Positions 1 to 11,204 are shown, numbered from the stretch's first letter. The stretch: DNA of 64,000 nucleotides from Locusta migratoria (GCA_026315105.1 CM048750.1:168792549-168856548), one strand, 5' to 3'. The notes: generated from the letters alone by a model not told the origin. A program made the numbers and translations.

Positions 1-43
1 TTTTTGTAATCCCTCCTCCCGAATCTAGACAACTCAGAGAATC

Positions 44-47
44 TACT

Positions 48-81
<34 letters not shown>

Positions 82-305
82 ACTTTAGGTAAAAATGGAA
101 ATGAGCGTATGGCTTTCTTGAGCGAGATCCCTGACGAGGTTGTTCGGCCGCCTGAGTGTTAGTCTTTCTATTTGACGCCGCGTGGGCGACTTACGTACCG
201 ATGATGATTAGGACAACACACATCACCCAGTCCCCTGCCGGGAATCGAACCCAGGCTTCCTGCGTGGTAGTCAGCGACGCTACCGCTGAGCTACGGAGGC
301 GGACC
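44..305 (-). mobile_element. tRNA-derived SINE, minus strand
   Basis: Read on the minus strand, the element starts with a tRNA-like head at about 305-228, with an A box resembling TAGCTCAGCGGTAG and a B box GGTTCGATTCC. A body of about 150 bp follows and ends in an A-tail, seen here as the T tract at 51-77. The head does not fold with a clean anticodon stem, so it is a SINE promoter and not a working tRNA gene. A short piece of the same body recurs at 47366-47411. I see no clear target-site duplication. Confidence 0.6.
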
Positions 306-315
306 CCACTTCAGG

Positions 316-1000
316 TTACGGTAGTAACACTAAAAGTGGGCCTTTGCGAACGTCTTTTGACAGCCCGATATTTAAATAAAAATAACTGCTTAACTATTCA
401 TCTGACACGAAAATTGAATAACCGAATTTGTAGATGAGAAAATTCTCTACAACTTTGCTCTTTTTTTTTCAGAGATATTTGCAAAAATAACGGCGATTTT
501 GGGATGTCTGTCTGTTCCCTGTTTTTAGGACGAACCGTTCAAACGATCAGCACCAAATTTTACAGACATAATTGTAGGCTACCAGAACCTCGCTTTTTCA
601 AATTTTTCGGACAAAAAATACGGTAGTAATACCGAAAAAAGCCGGTTGTAATATAATTGTAATTGCAAATAAGCCTTTCATCTGACGCGAAAATTGTTCA
701 ATGTTCAAATGTTTGTATAGCTTATGGGACTTAACTACGGAATCAGTCCCTAAACTTATGAACTAGCTAACACTAAGGACGGCACAAATATCCATGCCCG
801 AGGGGGGAATCCAACCCCCGACCGTAGGGGCCGTGCACAACGTGACTGGCGCGCTGCAGACAGCGGCCGGCCGGCGCGAAAATTGAATAACCGAATTCGT
901 AGAGGAGAAAATTCTCTACAACTTATGTTTTTTCATATCTCGTATCGTTTGACAGATATTTTCAAAAATAACGGAGATTTGACACCCTCCATTGAATTGA
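316..1000. repeat. diverged tandem duplication of about 300 bp
   Basis: The first unit begins at ACGGTAGTAAC near 317 and the second at ACGGTAGTAAT near 619. Both then carry a CATCTGACRCGAAAATTG stretch followed by a segment with AAAATTCTCTACAACTT. The second unit is split by a SINE at 697-874. No coding content is recognised. It is probably two copies of part of an unknown repeat. Confidence 0.55.
697..874 (-). mobile_element. SINE family A, minus strand, with target-site duplication
   Basis: This is a copy of the window's main SINE. On the minus strand it has a type II (Leu/Ser-like) tRNA head, then the shared body with the GGGACTGATGATCC-like block, ending in CATTTGAACA. An exact 11-bp duplication, CGCGAAAATTG, lies at 686-696 and 875-885. 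It interrupts the second unit of the tandem duplication, so it is younger than that duplication. The middle of the body carries a short deletion. Confidence 0.85.
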
Positions 1001-1262
1001 CGAAAACCAACCTTTTCGGAGATGTCACGTGACATTCCTCGCCCGGAACTCTCTCTGGCATAGGCAATTTTGTTTTGCGTAATTCATGATTTTCTTATTG
1101 TAACTTACACTTTGTCATTTCAAAGCAATGGTGCACTGAATTATTAACAAAAACACACCGTTCTTCGTACGATAAACGATAATCTCGTGTCTACAAACGC
1201 CATATTAGCATCAGTTAACAACGGCCATCAATAGTACGAGATAAAGGGCACAAGCTTTGATT

Positions 1263-1345
1263 GTTAGCCGTAGCGTAGTGGTCAATGCGTTGGACTGTAA
1301 CGCTGAAGATAAGTGGTTCGGAACCTAACACTACCTAACTTTTTT
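1263..1345 (+). other. tRNA-like sequence followed by a T run
   Basis: A segment reads TGTTAG ... CTAACA, giving a possible 6-bp acceptor stem. It has an A-box-like TAGCGTAGTGG and a T arm GGTTCGGAACC. A run of nine T residues follows at about 1341-1349, which would be a good RNA polymerase III terminator. The anticodon arm pairs poorly, so I do not assign an amino acid. It could be a decayed tRNA gene or an isolated SINE head. Confidence 0.35.
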
Positions 1346-1399
1346 TTTCCTAAAAGGGATCAGACACTCTTATTAATTAACTTTTTATTATTTAGATTA

Positions 1400-2640
1400 T
1401 TATTTTGGTCCAAAATGTTTGCAAAAAGTTATAAAACTACAAATCTAAAGTGGGCCTAAAACACGTCTGTGCGATTTTTATTTATTTTTTATTTATTTAT
1501 TTAATTTTTTTATGTTGCGTTCGCCCTTCTTTCCCTCTCAAAATACACAGAGAACAATAATACGCTTGCTGGAAACTGCTTTAGGAGGGCGGATACGAAA
1601 GGCGAACTCAACACTGCACACCTCCGTTGACCGGTTACAGCCGGGATCATTATGAGTACTTCATTAGAAAATGCCCTCACAAGATTTTCTTTTGGATTAC
1701 GCCATTCTTCAGAAACACACCACAAAAACGCAGCACGAAGGCGCCAAATTCAAGGATGGTGATATTTTTTAGTACAACAAAGAATACAAACAGGGGTTCT
1801 ACATTCACAAAACTTATGGTGGCGGCGGTGAAACTTCAGAATGGAAAGGACAGCTGTTTAATCTGGCGAAGGTTACGCTAACGCGGCTCTATGTGTCTGT
1901 GTCCCTGAAAAGCTTACATATTAAAGGTTCCCTGCGTACGTTCTAGTACCATGCTCAACATACTTTACGACCATTCTTGGATTCACTAATCAGATAACCC
2001 CACGCCCACAGAAGAAACAGAATGAACAACCTGATTATGATGACTGAATGTAGCTCATTTAAGAAACTCGTGTTCAAACTCGTTTGACGTCGTATTGCAT
2101 GTATGTTTGTTACAATATACAGGTATTCTTAATTAATTGTATTAGAAATTATAAATGCAATAACCTTTCTTTAAAAGTGAACTGATGTTTTACAAATCCA
2201 TAGTCAATTATTATGTAATATGTTTATTGTTATAAATTAATCAACAAAGAATGAGAGATCCCAGAATGAAAATATTTTAATGTACCCTCATTGAGTTCGC
2301 AGTTTCGTGCAAACGACCTGTTTCTGCGTTCTCCCTTCGTATCTGCAACGCGTCATATGTTCGTATTTGATGGGTTATCGCCTATCTAGAGTCCGCCAAA
2401 ATATGTATACAGTCTTCGTCAGACTTTATGGAGTTATCATTATTGTCGTTTGATTTGAGTTACGAGTGTGTTGTAGCGTCGTCTTTGGCTCAACAGATGT
2501 TAGTATTTTCATCTCGGTATTCAGAAAACACGAACAGGCTTCACATCCGAGCAACTAAAAAGTATTGTGAAGTGAAAAAAATCAGCATTTTGATAAGGCG
2601 GTCAATCTACCAGAGATTTATGTATGGTTTATACTGGCAT
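1400..2640. other. AT-rich stretch without recognised gene
   Basis: Short open frames occur on both strands at 1510-1881 and 2428-2652, but none shows a domain or splice context I recognise. The stretch holds AT-rich sequence and no clear repeat boundary. Confidence 0.4.
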
Positions 2641-2644
2641 GTAG

Positions 2645-3057
2645 AGGCTTAGTAGGGCCTTTTTCTATGATGCTACTGTCACTGCAGAAGTGTACCTGGA
2701 AATGTTACGCAAATCAATTTTGCCAGGTATACGTGCGCTTCATGGAGCTGATGAAGAGGTCTTCTTAAAAAAAAAGGACGGGGAATCACCACAATACCAC
2801 CTAGCTTACGTACTTTGGATTGGACAAAGATGGCCCATTCAGTTCCCTCCACGGTCGCCAGATCTAACCCCTATGAACTTTTATTTGTGGGGAACTACAA
2901 GTTTATCGACTTAAGCCACGTATGCTAACGGAACTTGGCTAGAAGATTACAGCGACATGTATAGCAATCTCCATTGAAACAATGACTGACGTACTTGAGG
3001 CGACCGCTCCTCGTTCCGCTATGTGAATAGCCACAACGGTCAATATTTTGAATATAT
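2645..3057 (+). pseudogene. mariner-type transposase, C-terminal remnant
   Basis: The plus strand encodes the end of a Tc1/mariner transposase. An RKSILPGIRALHG block is followed by the FPPRSPDLTPMNFYLWG motif near 2855-2892, which holds the third catalytic Asp of the DDE/D triad. Downstream a decayed tail reads like VNxxGQxFEYI. Between the blocks there are indels, including an A run at 2767-2775 where the second catalytic Asp should be, and there are stops after LWG. The N-terminal DNA-binding region is missing, so the copy is dead. Confidence 0.7.
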
Positions 3058-3149
3058 ACAGTAACCATGGATAAAATGAAGGTTGTACAACATATGTGAA
3101 CAATTATCTAATGTAACAAGGTAATTCGTTTCTTAAAGTGCGTATACTT

Positions 3150-3600
3150 TTTTTAATGTGAACTCTATGTGGCAATAATTCAGTATGGAAGATAAAAATT
3201 TAATAATTGTGGAGAGCTGGTATGCTGTTGTATGCGAAGAAATGGAAGGAAGAGGTATGGAAGAATATGGGATAGAAAGCAGGGATGAGAGAGGGAAAAC
3301 ACTAATTGAGTTTCCTAATAAATTTCAGGTGGTATTAATGAATACTCAGTCCAATCTTCAAAAAGAAGGTACACTCGCAAAAAATCTGAAGAAAGGAGAA
3401 GGTTTCAGCGTATTATACAATTGTCCGACATCAGTTATGGGGTGGATAGCGTGGCCAGGAGCTGATATGCTCTTGGATTACAATTACTAATGATGGTGAA
3501 TAGAATAAAAGACAAGAGAATTGTGCTAAAGAACCAGTATGGGAGGAATTGGGGCACTAATGTACTGTGGAATGATTAGACGCGTTTAAAGCTAAGGACG
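3150..3600 (+). pseudogene. LINE endonuclease fragment (RTE-like)
   Basis: The open frame at 3185-3490 matches the middle of an RTE/BovB-type apurinic endonuclease, as in the longer copy at 42.2-42.6 kb. It has the DKNLIIVESWYAVV block (usually DWNAVV), EGRGMEEYGIESRDERG, and a decayed PGADMLLDYN replacing the conserved SDHN. The catalytic residues are changed and both ends are lost. The likeness to the 42-kb copy is visible by eye. Confidence 0.6.
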
Positions 3601-3639
3601 GATATACTATAATAATGAATATAAGAGTAGGCAATTAAA

Positions 3640-4150
3640 TTGAAGAGGAGTGGATTTAAGCGGCAGTGGTATGCGTTTGCAGGCCCCCTGCAGGACGACG
3701 AATGCTTTATTTACAGTTGTCTATCAACACTGACAATTTTAAGTCGATTGCTCGTCATTACCTTTAGTGGTGATTTTCTCAAAAAAGGAAGGGTGTCGAG
3801 CCATAATATCTTAGGATCCTCCTTTCAGGTTGTACACAAGCGACATGGCAAATCTTAGGTGAATTGGTTGGCTGTGTCTGTGACTTTCTCCTAGTAAGCC
3901 ATGAAGTGCCACTGGTATACAAAGTACTGTGAGTGTGGCTTGCGGAGTACATTTGTAAATGTAGACGCAAAGCCTGCTTGGACATGTTCAAACCGTGCAG
4001 TCGCACAGGGCCCGGCGCTTCTAGAAGTCTCGCAGAAAATATTAGAACATAATTTGAAAACTGTCATCCATGATTTTGCTTCTGAAACTACCTTTAATGT
4101 AATTGCAAAAGGTCTCTAGCCCCCTCACTCACCGATTTGTCTCTTCCCGA
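3640..4150. other. unassigned sequence
   Basis: This is mixed-composition DNA between the LINE scrap and the mariner remnant. Overlapping short frames on both strands show no recognised motif. Confidence 0.35.
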
Positions 4151-4186
4151 CTATTTCCATTAGGGCGTGGTTAAAACATTTGTTTA

Positions 4187-5095
4187 TCAAAATAACTGAA
4201 TGACAATTTTGTAATTATTCTTTCTCCAAAGATTCCATCTAAAAGTCGTAGGGATTGGTGTGCTGTATGAGCAGTAGCGCTGTCTTGCAGAAAAAAATGA
4301 ATGATTGATATCATCTTCATTCTGCAGCGCAATAAATTGATAAATTATCTGGGAACAATAGATTTTGGAGGTGACGGTAAGTTTCGAGAAATAACGGCCC
4401 AATAATTCGCGCTCGTGTTATGACAACCCACATCCCGATTTTCTCTGCGTGCAATGGCGTTTCTCTTAAGGCATGTGGTTTATTGCCGTGACCAAATATG
4501 TGAATTTTTAGAATTAATGTAACCAGATAGCTGAAACCAAGCATCATCAGTGAAAAAAAGTTCGATCTAAGACACCAACCATGTCTGTTAATAAACCGCT
4601 GAAAACCATTCACAATCTTCTGTTCTTTTCGTATGGTCCATACAATATAATTGTTGCACTGCTGCATTTTTATACAGATACAGCGGCAGTTCTTTGGTTA
4701 CGGCCTTATGTGATGTCATACGAGAGACTTTAGCCTCTTGTGATAACTTCCATACTGATTTTGTTGGACTCTGCAACATGATGTCCGAAACGTCGACGAC
4801 CTTTCAATCTTTTAAAACTGTGGGCCTACCAGTTCTTGGTGCAGCGTGAACTGAACCTCTTGTCTGGAATTTGTGAATTAAATCACTTACAGAGTCGCAA
4901 TGTGGACACCTCAGTGTAGGAAAACGTAATCTAAATTGTCGTCTCAAATGCTCTTCGAAGTTTCCTCCTGCCCAGGAAACCTCTTCCACTAAAAAGGCCC
5001 TCTCTGCAACAGTAAGCATTCTCACTACACTCAAGACAATAACACAAGTAACAGCTGTAGCGCTCATGGAACAGTACCCTCATCCTACTACTACA
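4187..5095 (-). pseudogene. mariner-type transposase, minus strand, decayed
   Basis: The minus strand carries pieces of one Tc1/mariner transposase in order. The N-terminal helix-turn-helix part (VAERAFLVEEVSWAGGN ... SVSDLIHKFQTRGSV ... APRTGRPTVL) lies at about 5020-4804. The second DNA-binding part (SPTKSVWKLSQEAKVSRMT) is at 4779-4588. The catalytic core has a DDAW-like start near 4550, then HALRETPLHAEKIGMWVV and IIGPLFLE at 4480-4380. A tail at about 4360-4200 reads IALQNEDDINH and a frameshifted QDSATAHTA-like stretch. At least two frameshifts separate the blocks, so it is inactive. Confidence 0.75.
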
Positions 5096-5257
5096 GCAGT
5101 TCCACAGAACACGTGCAGGTGCGCTTTGTCTATGCTGCCAACCTTACACGCCCCGCAACGAGAGATAGGCGGAGATCGCCACTGCAGAGAGACTTTGCGG
5201 ACACACTGTATTAGCGATTGCCATATTTATTAAGATTTATTATTTTCCTATGATAAC

Positions 5258-7010
5258 AGTAGGTTGTCGTTGTTGTCGTCGTCTTCAGTCCGCAGACTGG
5301 TTTCATGCAGCTCTCCTCGCTACCCTGTCCTGTGCAAGTGTATTCATCTGAGAATACGTTCTGCAACCTACATCATTTTGAATCTGCTTCCTCTATTCAT
5401 CCCTCGGTCTCCCTCTACGATTTTTACCCCACACACTTCCTTCTAATGCTACGTTGACAATTCCTTGATATCTCAGAATGTGTCCTACCAATCTATCCCT
5501 TCTCTTAGTCAGGGTATGCCAGAACTACTTTTCTTCCCAATTCGGTTAAGCACCTCATTAGTTACGTGATCCACCCATCTAATTTTCATCATTCGTCTGT
5601 AGCACCACATTTCAAAAGCTTCTATCATCTTTATATCTGAACTCCCTATCGCCCACGTTTCACTCCCATACAATACTACACTCCAGTAGCTTTCACAAAG
5701 GACTTCCTAAAATTTAAATTAATATTGGATGTTAATAAGTATCGCTTTTCTTCGCATAGCCATTCTGAATTTTATATCTTCTTCACCTCGGCCATCAGAA
5801 GTTACCTTGCAACCCAAATAACAAAATTCATCTACTACTTTTATTGTCTCATTACCTATTCTAATTCTTTCAGCATCGCCTTCTGACATTGCATTCCATT
5901 ATCTTCGTTTTACTCTTGTTAATGTTCATCTTATATCTTCCTTTCAAGACACTGTCCATTCCACCCAATTGTTCTTCCACATCCTTTGCAGTCTGACAAA
6001 ATTACTATGTCATCGGCAAACCGCAAAGTTTTTATTTCTTCTCCATGAACTAATTCCCTTTCCAAATTTCTCCTTCAATTCTTTCACTGCTTGCTTAATG
6101 TACAGACTGAACAACATTGGGGAAAGGCTACAACCATGTCGAACTCCCTTCCCAACCTCTGCGTCCCTTTCGTACCCTTTAATAACTGCTGTCTGGTTTT
6201 TGTATAGGTTGAATAAACTCTTCACTCCCTATATTTTACCCCTGCTAGCTTCAGAATTTGGGAGAGTGTATTCTAGTCGACCTTGTCAAAAGCATTCTCC
6301 AAATTTACAAACGCCAAAAACGTAGGTTTGCCCTTCCTTAGGCTATCTTCTAAGTCGTAATGTATTGCCTCCCGTGTTCCTATATTTCTCCTAAATATAG
6401 ACTGATTTTTGCCGAGGTTTGATTCCACAAGTTTTTCCATTCGTCTGTAAATAACTCGTGTCAGTATTTTGCAGCCATGAATTATTAAACTGATAGTTCT
6501 GTAATTTTCACACTTGTCTGCACTTGCTTTCTTTGGAATTGGAATTACAATATTATTCTTGAAGTCGGAGGGTATTTCCCCTTTCTTATACATCATGCAT
6601 ACCAGGATGAACATTTTTTTCATGACTGGCTCACCTATCGAAATCAATAGTTCAGACGGAATAACATCTACTAGAGGGGCCTTGTTTCGACTCAATTCCT
6701 TCAGCGCTCTGTCAAATTCTTCTCGCAGTATCTCCTATTTCGTCTTCCTCCACTTTGTCGTCCCTTCCTAGAATACTGCCTTCAAGTTTATTTCCTTTGA
6801 AAAGGCCCTCTATATATTCCTTCCACAGTTTATATTTCCCCTCTTTGCTTTTCCCTCTTTGGTTTCCCGTCTGAGATCTTGATATTCATACAACTGCTTT
6901 TCTTGTCCCCAGATGTCTCTTATTTTCCTGTAGGCGGTATCTATATTTCCACTAGTCATGCATTCTTCTACGGTTCTGATACAGTAGATATCTACTGTAA
7001 AAACTCTTTT
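5258..7010 (-). mobile_element. RTE/BovB-type LINE, 5'-truncated, minus strand
   Basis: Read on the minus strand, the element begins near 7010 with the linker TVEECMTSGNIDTAYRKI. It continues with reverse transcriptase motifs: NKAPLVDVIPSELL at about 6690, NIVIPIPKK and ENYRTISLI, FLAFVNLENAFDKVD at 6280, and GVRHGCSLSPMLFSLYI at 6140-6100. It runs on to the conserved C-terminal region and a 3' end that reads CTGCGGACTGAAGAC followed by GAC/AAC triplets at 5258-5290. Frameshifts break the frame, including through the FADD box near 6020, so no active enzyme is encoded. The family inserts by target-primed reverse transcription. Confidence 0.8.
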
Positions 7011-7075
7011 GATACAATGGTATCTATGAGGAAACTTTGAATCGCTTTTAACGTTACAGTGGTACATAACCCCTG

Positions 7076-7900
7076 TTGGAGGAAGGGAGGGAGGGGAGGA
7101 TGCGGAGCGAAGTTTTGCAGAGGGCCCTGTGCAAGCTAGTGCCGGGTCTGTGTAGATGTCGAAAAATAAATGAAGAAGTAAAAGAAAAAGTAACTCTGCC
7201 ACATACGAAATGTTGCAAGGGATTTTCCCTGTTCAGTGGTTTATCCTTTGTGTGTATCTCAAACGAGTGCTTGGAAGGTAAACACGATGCGAAAGGGAAG
7301 GTACAGAGCGCAGGTTGTAAGCGTCGTGCTCTCCCCGGGACTTTGCCGGTTCTTTTTCCGGCGTTTACACAGTCGTGATTCAGACTTGCGTGAGGGAGGA
7401 ACTTCAGAAGAGACTGCGTCCGCGGTCCCCGTGCTCGCGGGGTGGCTTTATTGCTTATCTGGCGATGCGGAGAGGGAAGCGGCGCGGGGGCGTGGGGAGG
7501 GGGCGTGAGAACGCGCCTGTTTGTCCGGCTCGGACTTCAAAAGATATAATCCCGCCGTGCCCGCGCCGGCAGGGGGAGGCGATATTGCAATATAGTGGCG
7601 GCCGCTTATTAAAACTCGCCGACCCGCCGACTGACTGGCTGTGTACTGGCCGGACTTGATTAGCCACCCGCGGCCTACCGTGTAATGGAGTCGCCCCACC
7701 CGCCTCTCCAGCTCATTTGAGCCAAACTAGCTTCAAGAGCCGCTCCCGTAATGACGCACTGTTGCGCCTCGCGGTCGCGCGCCGCGTAACAGGTTCCGTG
7801 ACGTCAGCGCGCCGAGGATTGCGTCCCTCGACATGAAAAGGAGTAGAGCGTGCGTCACATGATCCATCTGTTCTACCGCTCCAATGATACTGCTAACAGT
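7076..7900. promoter_or_regulatory. GC-rich island, possible host regulatory DNA
   Basis: About 0.8 kb of GC- and CpG-rich sequence stands out against the AT-rich surroundings. It contains runs such as GGCGGCCGC and several CGCG tracts, but no tRNA head, LINE motif or terminal repeat. A perfect CRE palindrome, TGACGTCA, lies at 7799-7806. Overlapping open frames on both strands are what GC-rich DNA produces by chance. A CpG-island-like promoter, enhancer or first exon is possible, but nothing proves transcription. Confidence 0.4.
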
Positions 7901-7923
7901 CAATTTCGAGGCTTACTTACCAG

Positions 7924-8830
7924 ATACAGCTAAAACTGTCTAATGAATGCTCAAACAATCAAGCGGAACAATTTGCCATCGTCAATGCGCTTGAGTTCAT
8001 AAATAATCTCTCGAATACTGATACAACTGCAGTAATTCACACCGACAGCAGGATTACTTTGGACTCTTTCCGAAATCCGAAGAACCACAACTTGTTGATT
8101 GAAGAAATAAGAAGCAAAATCAGAAGGTTGCAGACACACAACTGGCTGGTGCATTTCGAATGGGTGAAGGCACATCAAGGGATATGGGGAAATGAACTAG
8201 CTGACAATCTTGCTAAAAGAGCAGCTCGATCACGACAGTCAACACGCTATAACAAAATAACTACAAGTGCCGTAAACAAGAAACTTCGAGAAGAGTTTAG
8301 GAACAAATGGGACATTGAGTGGCACAGAACAAAAAACGGGGGAAGCACTAAATCGTATTTTCCTACGATACGACAACGTTTAATGATTAAACTTCCAATA
8401 TCTCCGAATTTTACAGCTATGTTAACAGGTCATGGGAAACTGAAAGCCTACTATCAGCGGTTCAAAATAATTGAAGACGGAACGTGCACATGTAACAGTG
8501 CTGTCCAAACTATTGACCACGTGCTTTTTGACTGCTCCAATTTATTGAAAGAGAGGGACCATCTCAGGAAAAAAATAGCCGCCAAAGGAGTCTTTTACAA
8601 TTTTTGTAATTCGATAAGATTTCCTAACGTATAAAACTTTTACAATTTTTGTAATTAATTAAGATTTCCTAATGTATAAAATTGTTAGTTCCTTTGTAAA
8701 TCCTGTCAACTTATATACTGTACTTGTGTTTGTAAAAATATTTGATGTATCCGCCTGAATCAAACCATCAAACATGTAATATTACTATGTAATGGGCATG
8801 TTAAATAATAAATAAATAAATAAATAAACA
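7924..8830 (+). mobile_element. 3' end of an I/R1-type LINE with RNase H domain
   Basis: A 5'-truncated non-LTR retrotransposon. The coding end carries an RNase H domain, then a C-terminal Cys/His segment, a stop at 8632-8634, an AT-rich 3' untranslated region, and a tail of TAAA repeats at 8803-8829. That tail is typical of I-clade elements. Two near-identical TTTTACAATTTTTGTAAT stretches at 8593 and 8638 flank the stop codon. Confidence 0.75.
7929..8634 (+). CDS. RNase H domain and C-terminal zinc-knuckle segment of a LINE ORF2
   Basis: The open frame extends upstream of the first Met at 8059 and reads KLSNECSNNQAEQFAIVNAL, then HTDSRIT, then KAHQGIWGNELADNLAKRAA. These match the RNase H motifs with catalytic Glu (NNQAEQ), Asp (HTDS) and the final Asp (NELADNLAK). 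The C-terminal part has LTGHGKLKAYYQRFKI and CTCNSAVQTIDHVLFDC, the CxC-H-C pattern at the end of I, R1 and LOA-type ORF2 proteins. The frame is uninterrupted over about 235 residues, so this copy is young, but the reverse transcriptase and endonuclease are absent. It would act in retrotransposition. Confidence 0.75.
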
Positions 8831-9024
8831 ATGTTGGTCACACTGATGAGCGGCTTGTCACTTTCGTTCAAAGGGATGTACATTGTTGTGAAACCATTGT
8901 TCGTGTTTTTAAAAGTACGCAACACTGTACACAATTAGTTTTATATGCAGGGGTGCTGATAACATCCCACCTACCTAGTAGTGAGACTTTCTGTGTCGAT
9001 TGGTGCACATCGTGATGTCATATG

Positions 9025-9601
9025 TGGAGGACCAAAAACTTCTTAGAACGATGTTGGAGAAAGTTTTTAATGATAATGAAGGTTGTGAGATTCCATAGTT
9101 TGAAGAGTCCGATAAGAATGAATAAGAAGAGCAATACGAAATGAAAGTGATCAGTCTCATGAAGATGCTGCTGGAGATGTGCCATCCTCCTTTTCAGCAA
9201 CACCAAAGAGGTTTATGTTTAGTGAGGATAAAATAACTAAATGTATGACTATACCGAAACCTAATAATATCAGAACAAGGAAGCAGAATATAGTAACTCA
9301 GCTTCCTGGTGCCAAACTAATTGCTAAAAACTGCAAGACTGCTGTAGAATACTTTGCTGTGCTCACAAAAGCGCAAACAATTCGCTCAGTAGCAAAGTGC
9401 ACCAACCTTTATATTTATCCTGAGGTCTTAAAAAGAGTTACAAATTCGGCCGTACCAAGATCCATTCCACTGAAGGCAGCTAAGTTTTCAAACATAGAAG
9501 AGTTTATTCTAGCAGTTCAAAGAAATAAATGTACATCAGGAAGATGCAAAGTTTGTCCAAGAAATACTGACAAAAACGGAGCTCTTCTATTGCAAACATA
9601 A
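9025..9601 (+). pseudogene. piggyBac-like transposase, internally deleted
   Basis: The plus strand shows an acidic N-terminal piece (VEDQKLLRTMLEKVFNDNEG, with two stops) followed by an open frame at 9179-9601. That frame carries the piggyBac start-of-domain signature IRTRKQNIVTQLPGAK, then AKNCKTAVEYFAVL and a CTNLYI block. The catalytic DDD core is gone. After CTNLYI the frame ends in a Cys-rich segment, CTSGRCKVCPRNTDKNG, which resembles the C-terminal zinc-binding tail. This fits an internal deletion that joined the ends of the gene. No TTAA-flanked inverted repeats were found with confidence. Confidence 0.55.
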
Positions 9602-9719
9602 CTAATTTTTGTATTTATGAAAATCAATCCACAGTCAATATATTAATTCAGAATCTTCATCCAGTGATGGTGAAAATGTTCAATGTGGAAATGTGATTTT
9701 TCTCTAGTCTTTTGACATG

Positions 9720-10590
9720 AAAGATTGTTTTGAGTTATCTAAATATGAATGTTACTTTGTCTGTTAACATCTCTCTATAATTTGAAAATGGTTAAAGCTT
9801 TTCTTATTTGATTAATTTGAAAAATAGTATGTATACAAGCATTTGAAATCATTTCACACAAGTTATTGATTTATTAGTGATTAAATTTGTTCTGAAATGA
9901 ATTAATGAAAAACTGTTTATTGTATAATAAACAATTTAAGAATAAAATAGAAACCTTAGTATCATATTTATGTACAGTCCTGTGAACACCCCACGTCCCT
10001 AGGTATGAATGCTCACCTCCCCATTTCAAGGTTAATTCCCGCACGCGTAGACTGGAAGGACTGCATTGGTTGTTTCTACTTCTAAATATAAATTTTCATA
10101 GATTTAGCTTTAAAAATGCTTTCCTAATCAAGTATTTTGACACAACTCGCCACCCGCTATTGCTCCATTGATGTCAGAATTCAAAACACCTGAAACACAT
10201 TTTTTTTAATTATAACCAGGTTGCAAATAGAAATTTTCGCATTTCTACCACCAAAATAGTCTTAGTAGCACCCTCAAAAGATTTTCCAGTATTTCACCCG
10301 ATTAATGGTTGAATTTCCAAAAATATCGAAACACGTGTTTTTAAAATTCCAGTCAAACATCTAAATCCGAAGTATTGTATTTCTTGCTTCAAAGTTGCCT
10401 GAATAGCAACGTATTAAAAAAAAAGTATAAACTACGTCTGCAAATGTCAAGTTTCTATCGTGTGTAGATTCACTTTTACGCTCCGTTTTCTGTCTTTTAG
10501 AAACGTATCGAAAACGCGAAATTTCTTTCTTACGCTTTGGCATCTTTCTTCGTAGTTTTACTTTTCAAACGGCAATATGCAATTATTTTT
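9720..10590. other. AT-rich stretch without recognised gene
   Basis: The stretch is AT-rich and lacks recognised motifs. A minus-strand frame at 10361-10543 starts with the basic residues MPKRKKEISRFRYVSKRQK and lies beside a Helitron-related repeat, but there is no domain to support it. Confidence 0.35.
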
Positions 10591-10599
10591 CTATATCTG

Positions 10600-11045
10600 T
10601 ACGATTGTTGCAGAAAAGCCACTGAAGAATGAGCATCACGTTTCGATGTATATAACCTCTTTGCTACTATAGTGTCAAAAGTCATCGCTGGTCTTCAGTC
10701 CGAATTTTATGTAAGCTGACAACTATCAACCACTATATCTTCCACCCACTTATAGCTACCGACACGGAACTCCTATGGCGTACAACGGAAGACTTTGTAC
10801 TACAACAACACTGAGAGACCGTTCGTCTCCATTCTGTAATTTTTCTGAAGAGCAGAATATTGACACCCACGAGTAGAATTATATATAAGTCGGTAACTTT
10901 CAACTCCCATATCTTCCATCCCTTTTTCGTTATCAACCCTCTACCATCATAGTGCACAATGGATGACTGATACCTTACTACCAGATACAAACACTATTCG
11001 TTTGCGATGTGTAGTTTTGGCTGCAGAATGAAATATAGGTACAAA
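10600..11045. repeat. repeat shared with the Helitron at 50 kb
   Basis: Blocks such as GCATCACGTTTCG, TCATCGCTGG and CTTCAGTCCG, TATCTTCCACCC and CTATGGYGTACAACGG occur here and in the Helitron body at 50170-50480. Here the block with the ATATCTTCCA and GTGCACAATGGATGA motifs is present a second time at about 10880-11040, so the unit is partly tandem. It is probably a fragment of the same non-autonomous Helitron family without recognisable ends. Confidence 0.6.
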
Positions 11046-11103
11046 CACTTCAATTTTTATATATATTAAAATGGAAAACAGCCAATACAACATTTATACT
11101 ACA

Positions 11104-11147
11104 TTCTGATGACGGTTTTAGGCAGAATAAGCTGCCATCATCGGATC
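11104..11147 (-). ncRNA. hammerhead-like motif, decayed
   Basis: On the minus strand the order is CCGATGA, one extra T, a 5-bp stem GGCAG/CTGCC with loop CTTATT, TAAA, ACC and GTC. This is the order of a hammerhead core (CUGANGA, stem II, GAAA, stem III, NUH). Two core bases are changed (U4 to C, G12 to T). A 3-bp GAT/ATC pairing is possible for stem I. See the better copy at 13732-13776. Confidence 0.35.
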
Positions 11148-11204
11148 TTTCATTTCTTTTAACTTGCAAGGGAGCTATCGGAAGTGTACCTAATGGATTT
11201 TGAT

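Noticed and set aside
1510..1881. Overlapping 71- and 84-residue frames near 1.6 kb
   Set aside because: They lie on opposite strands without motifs, splice sites or composition unlike the surroundings.
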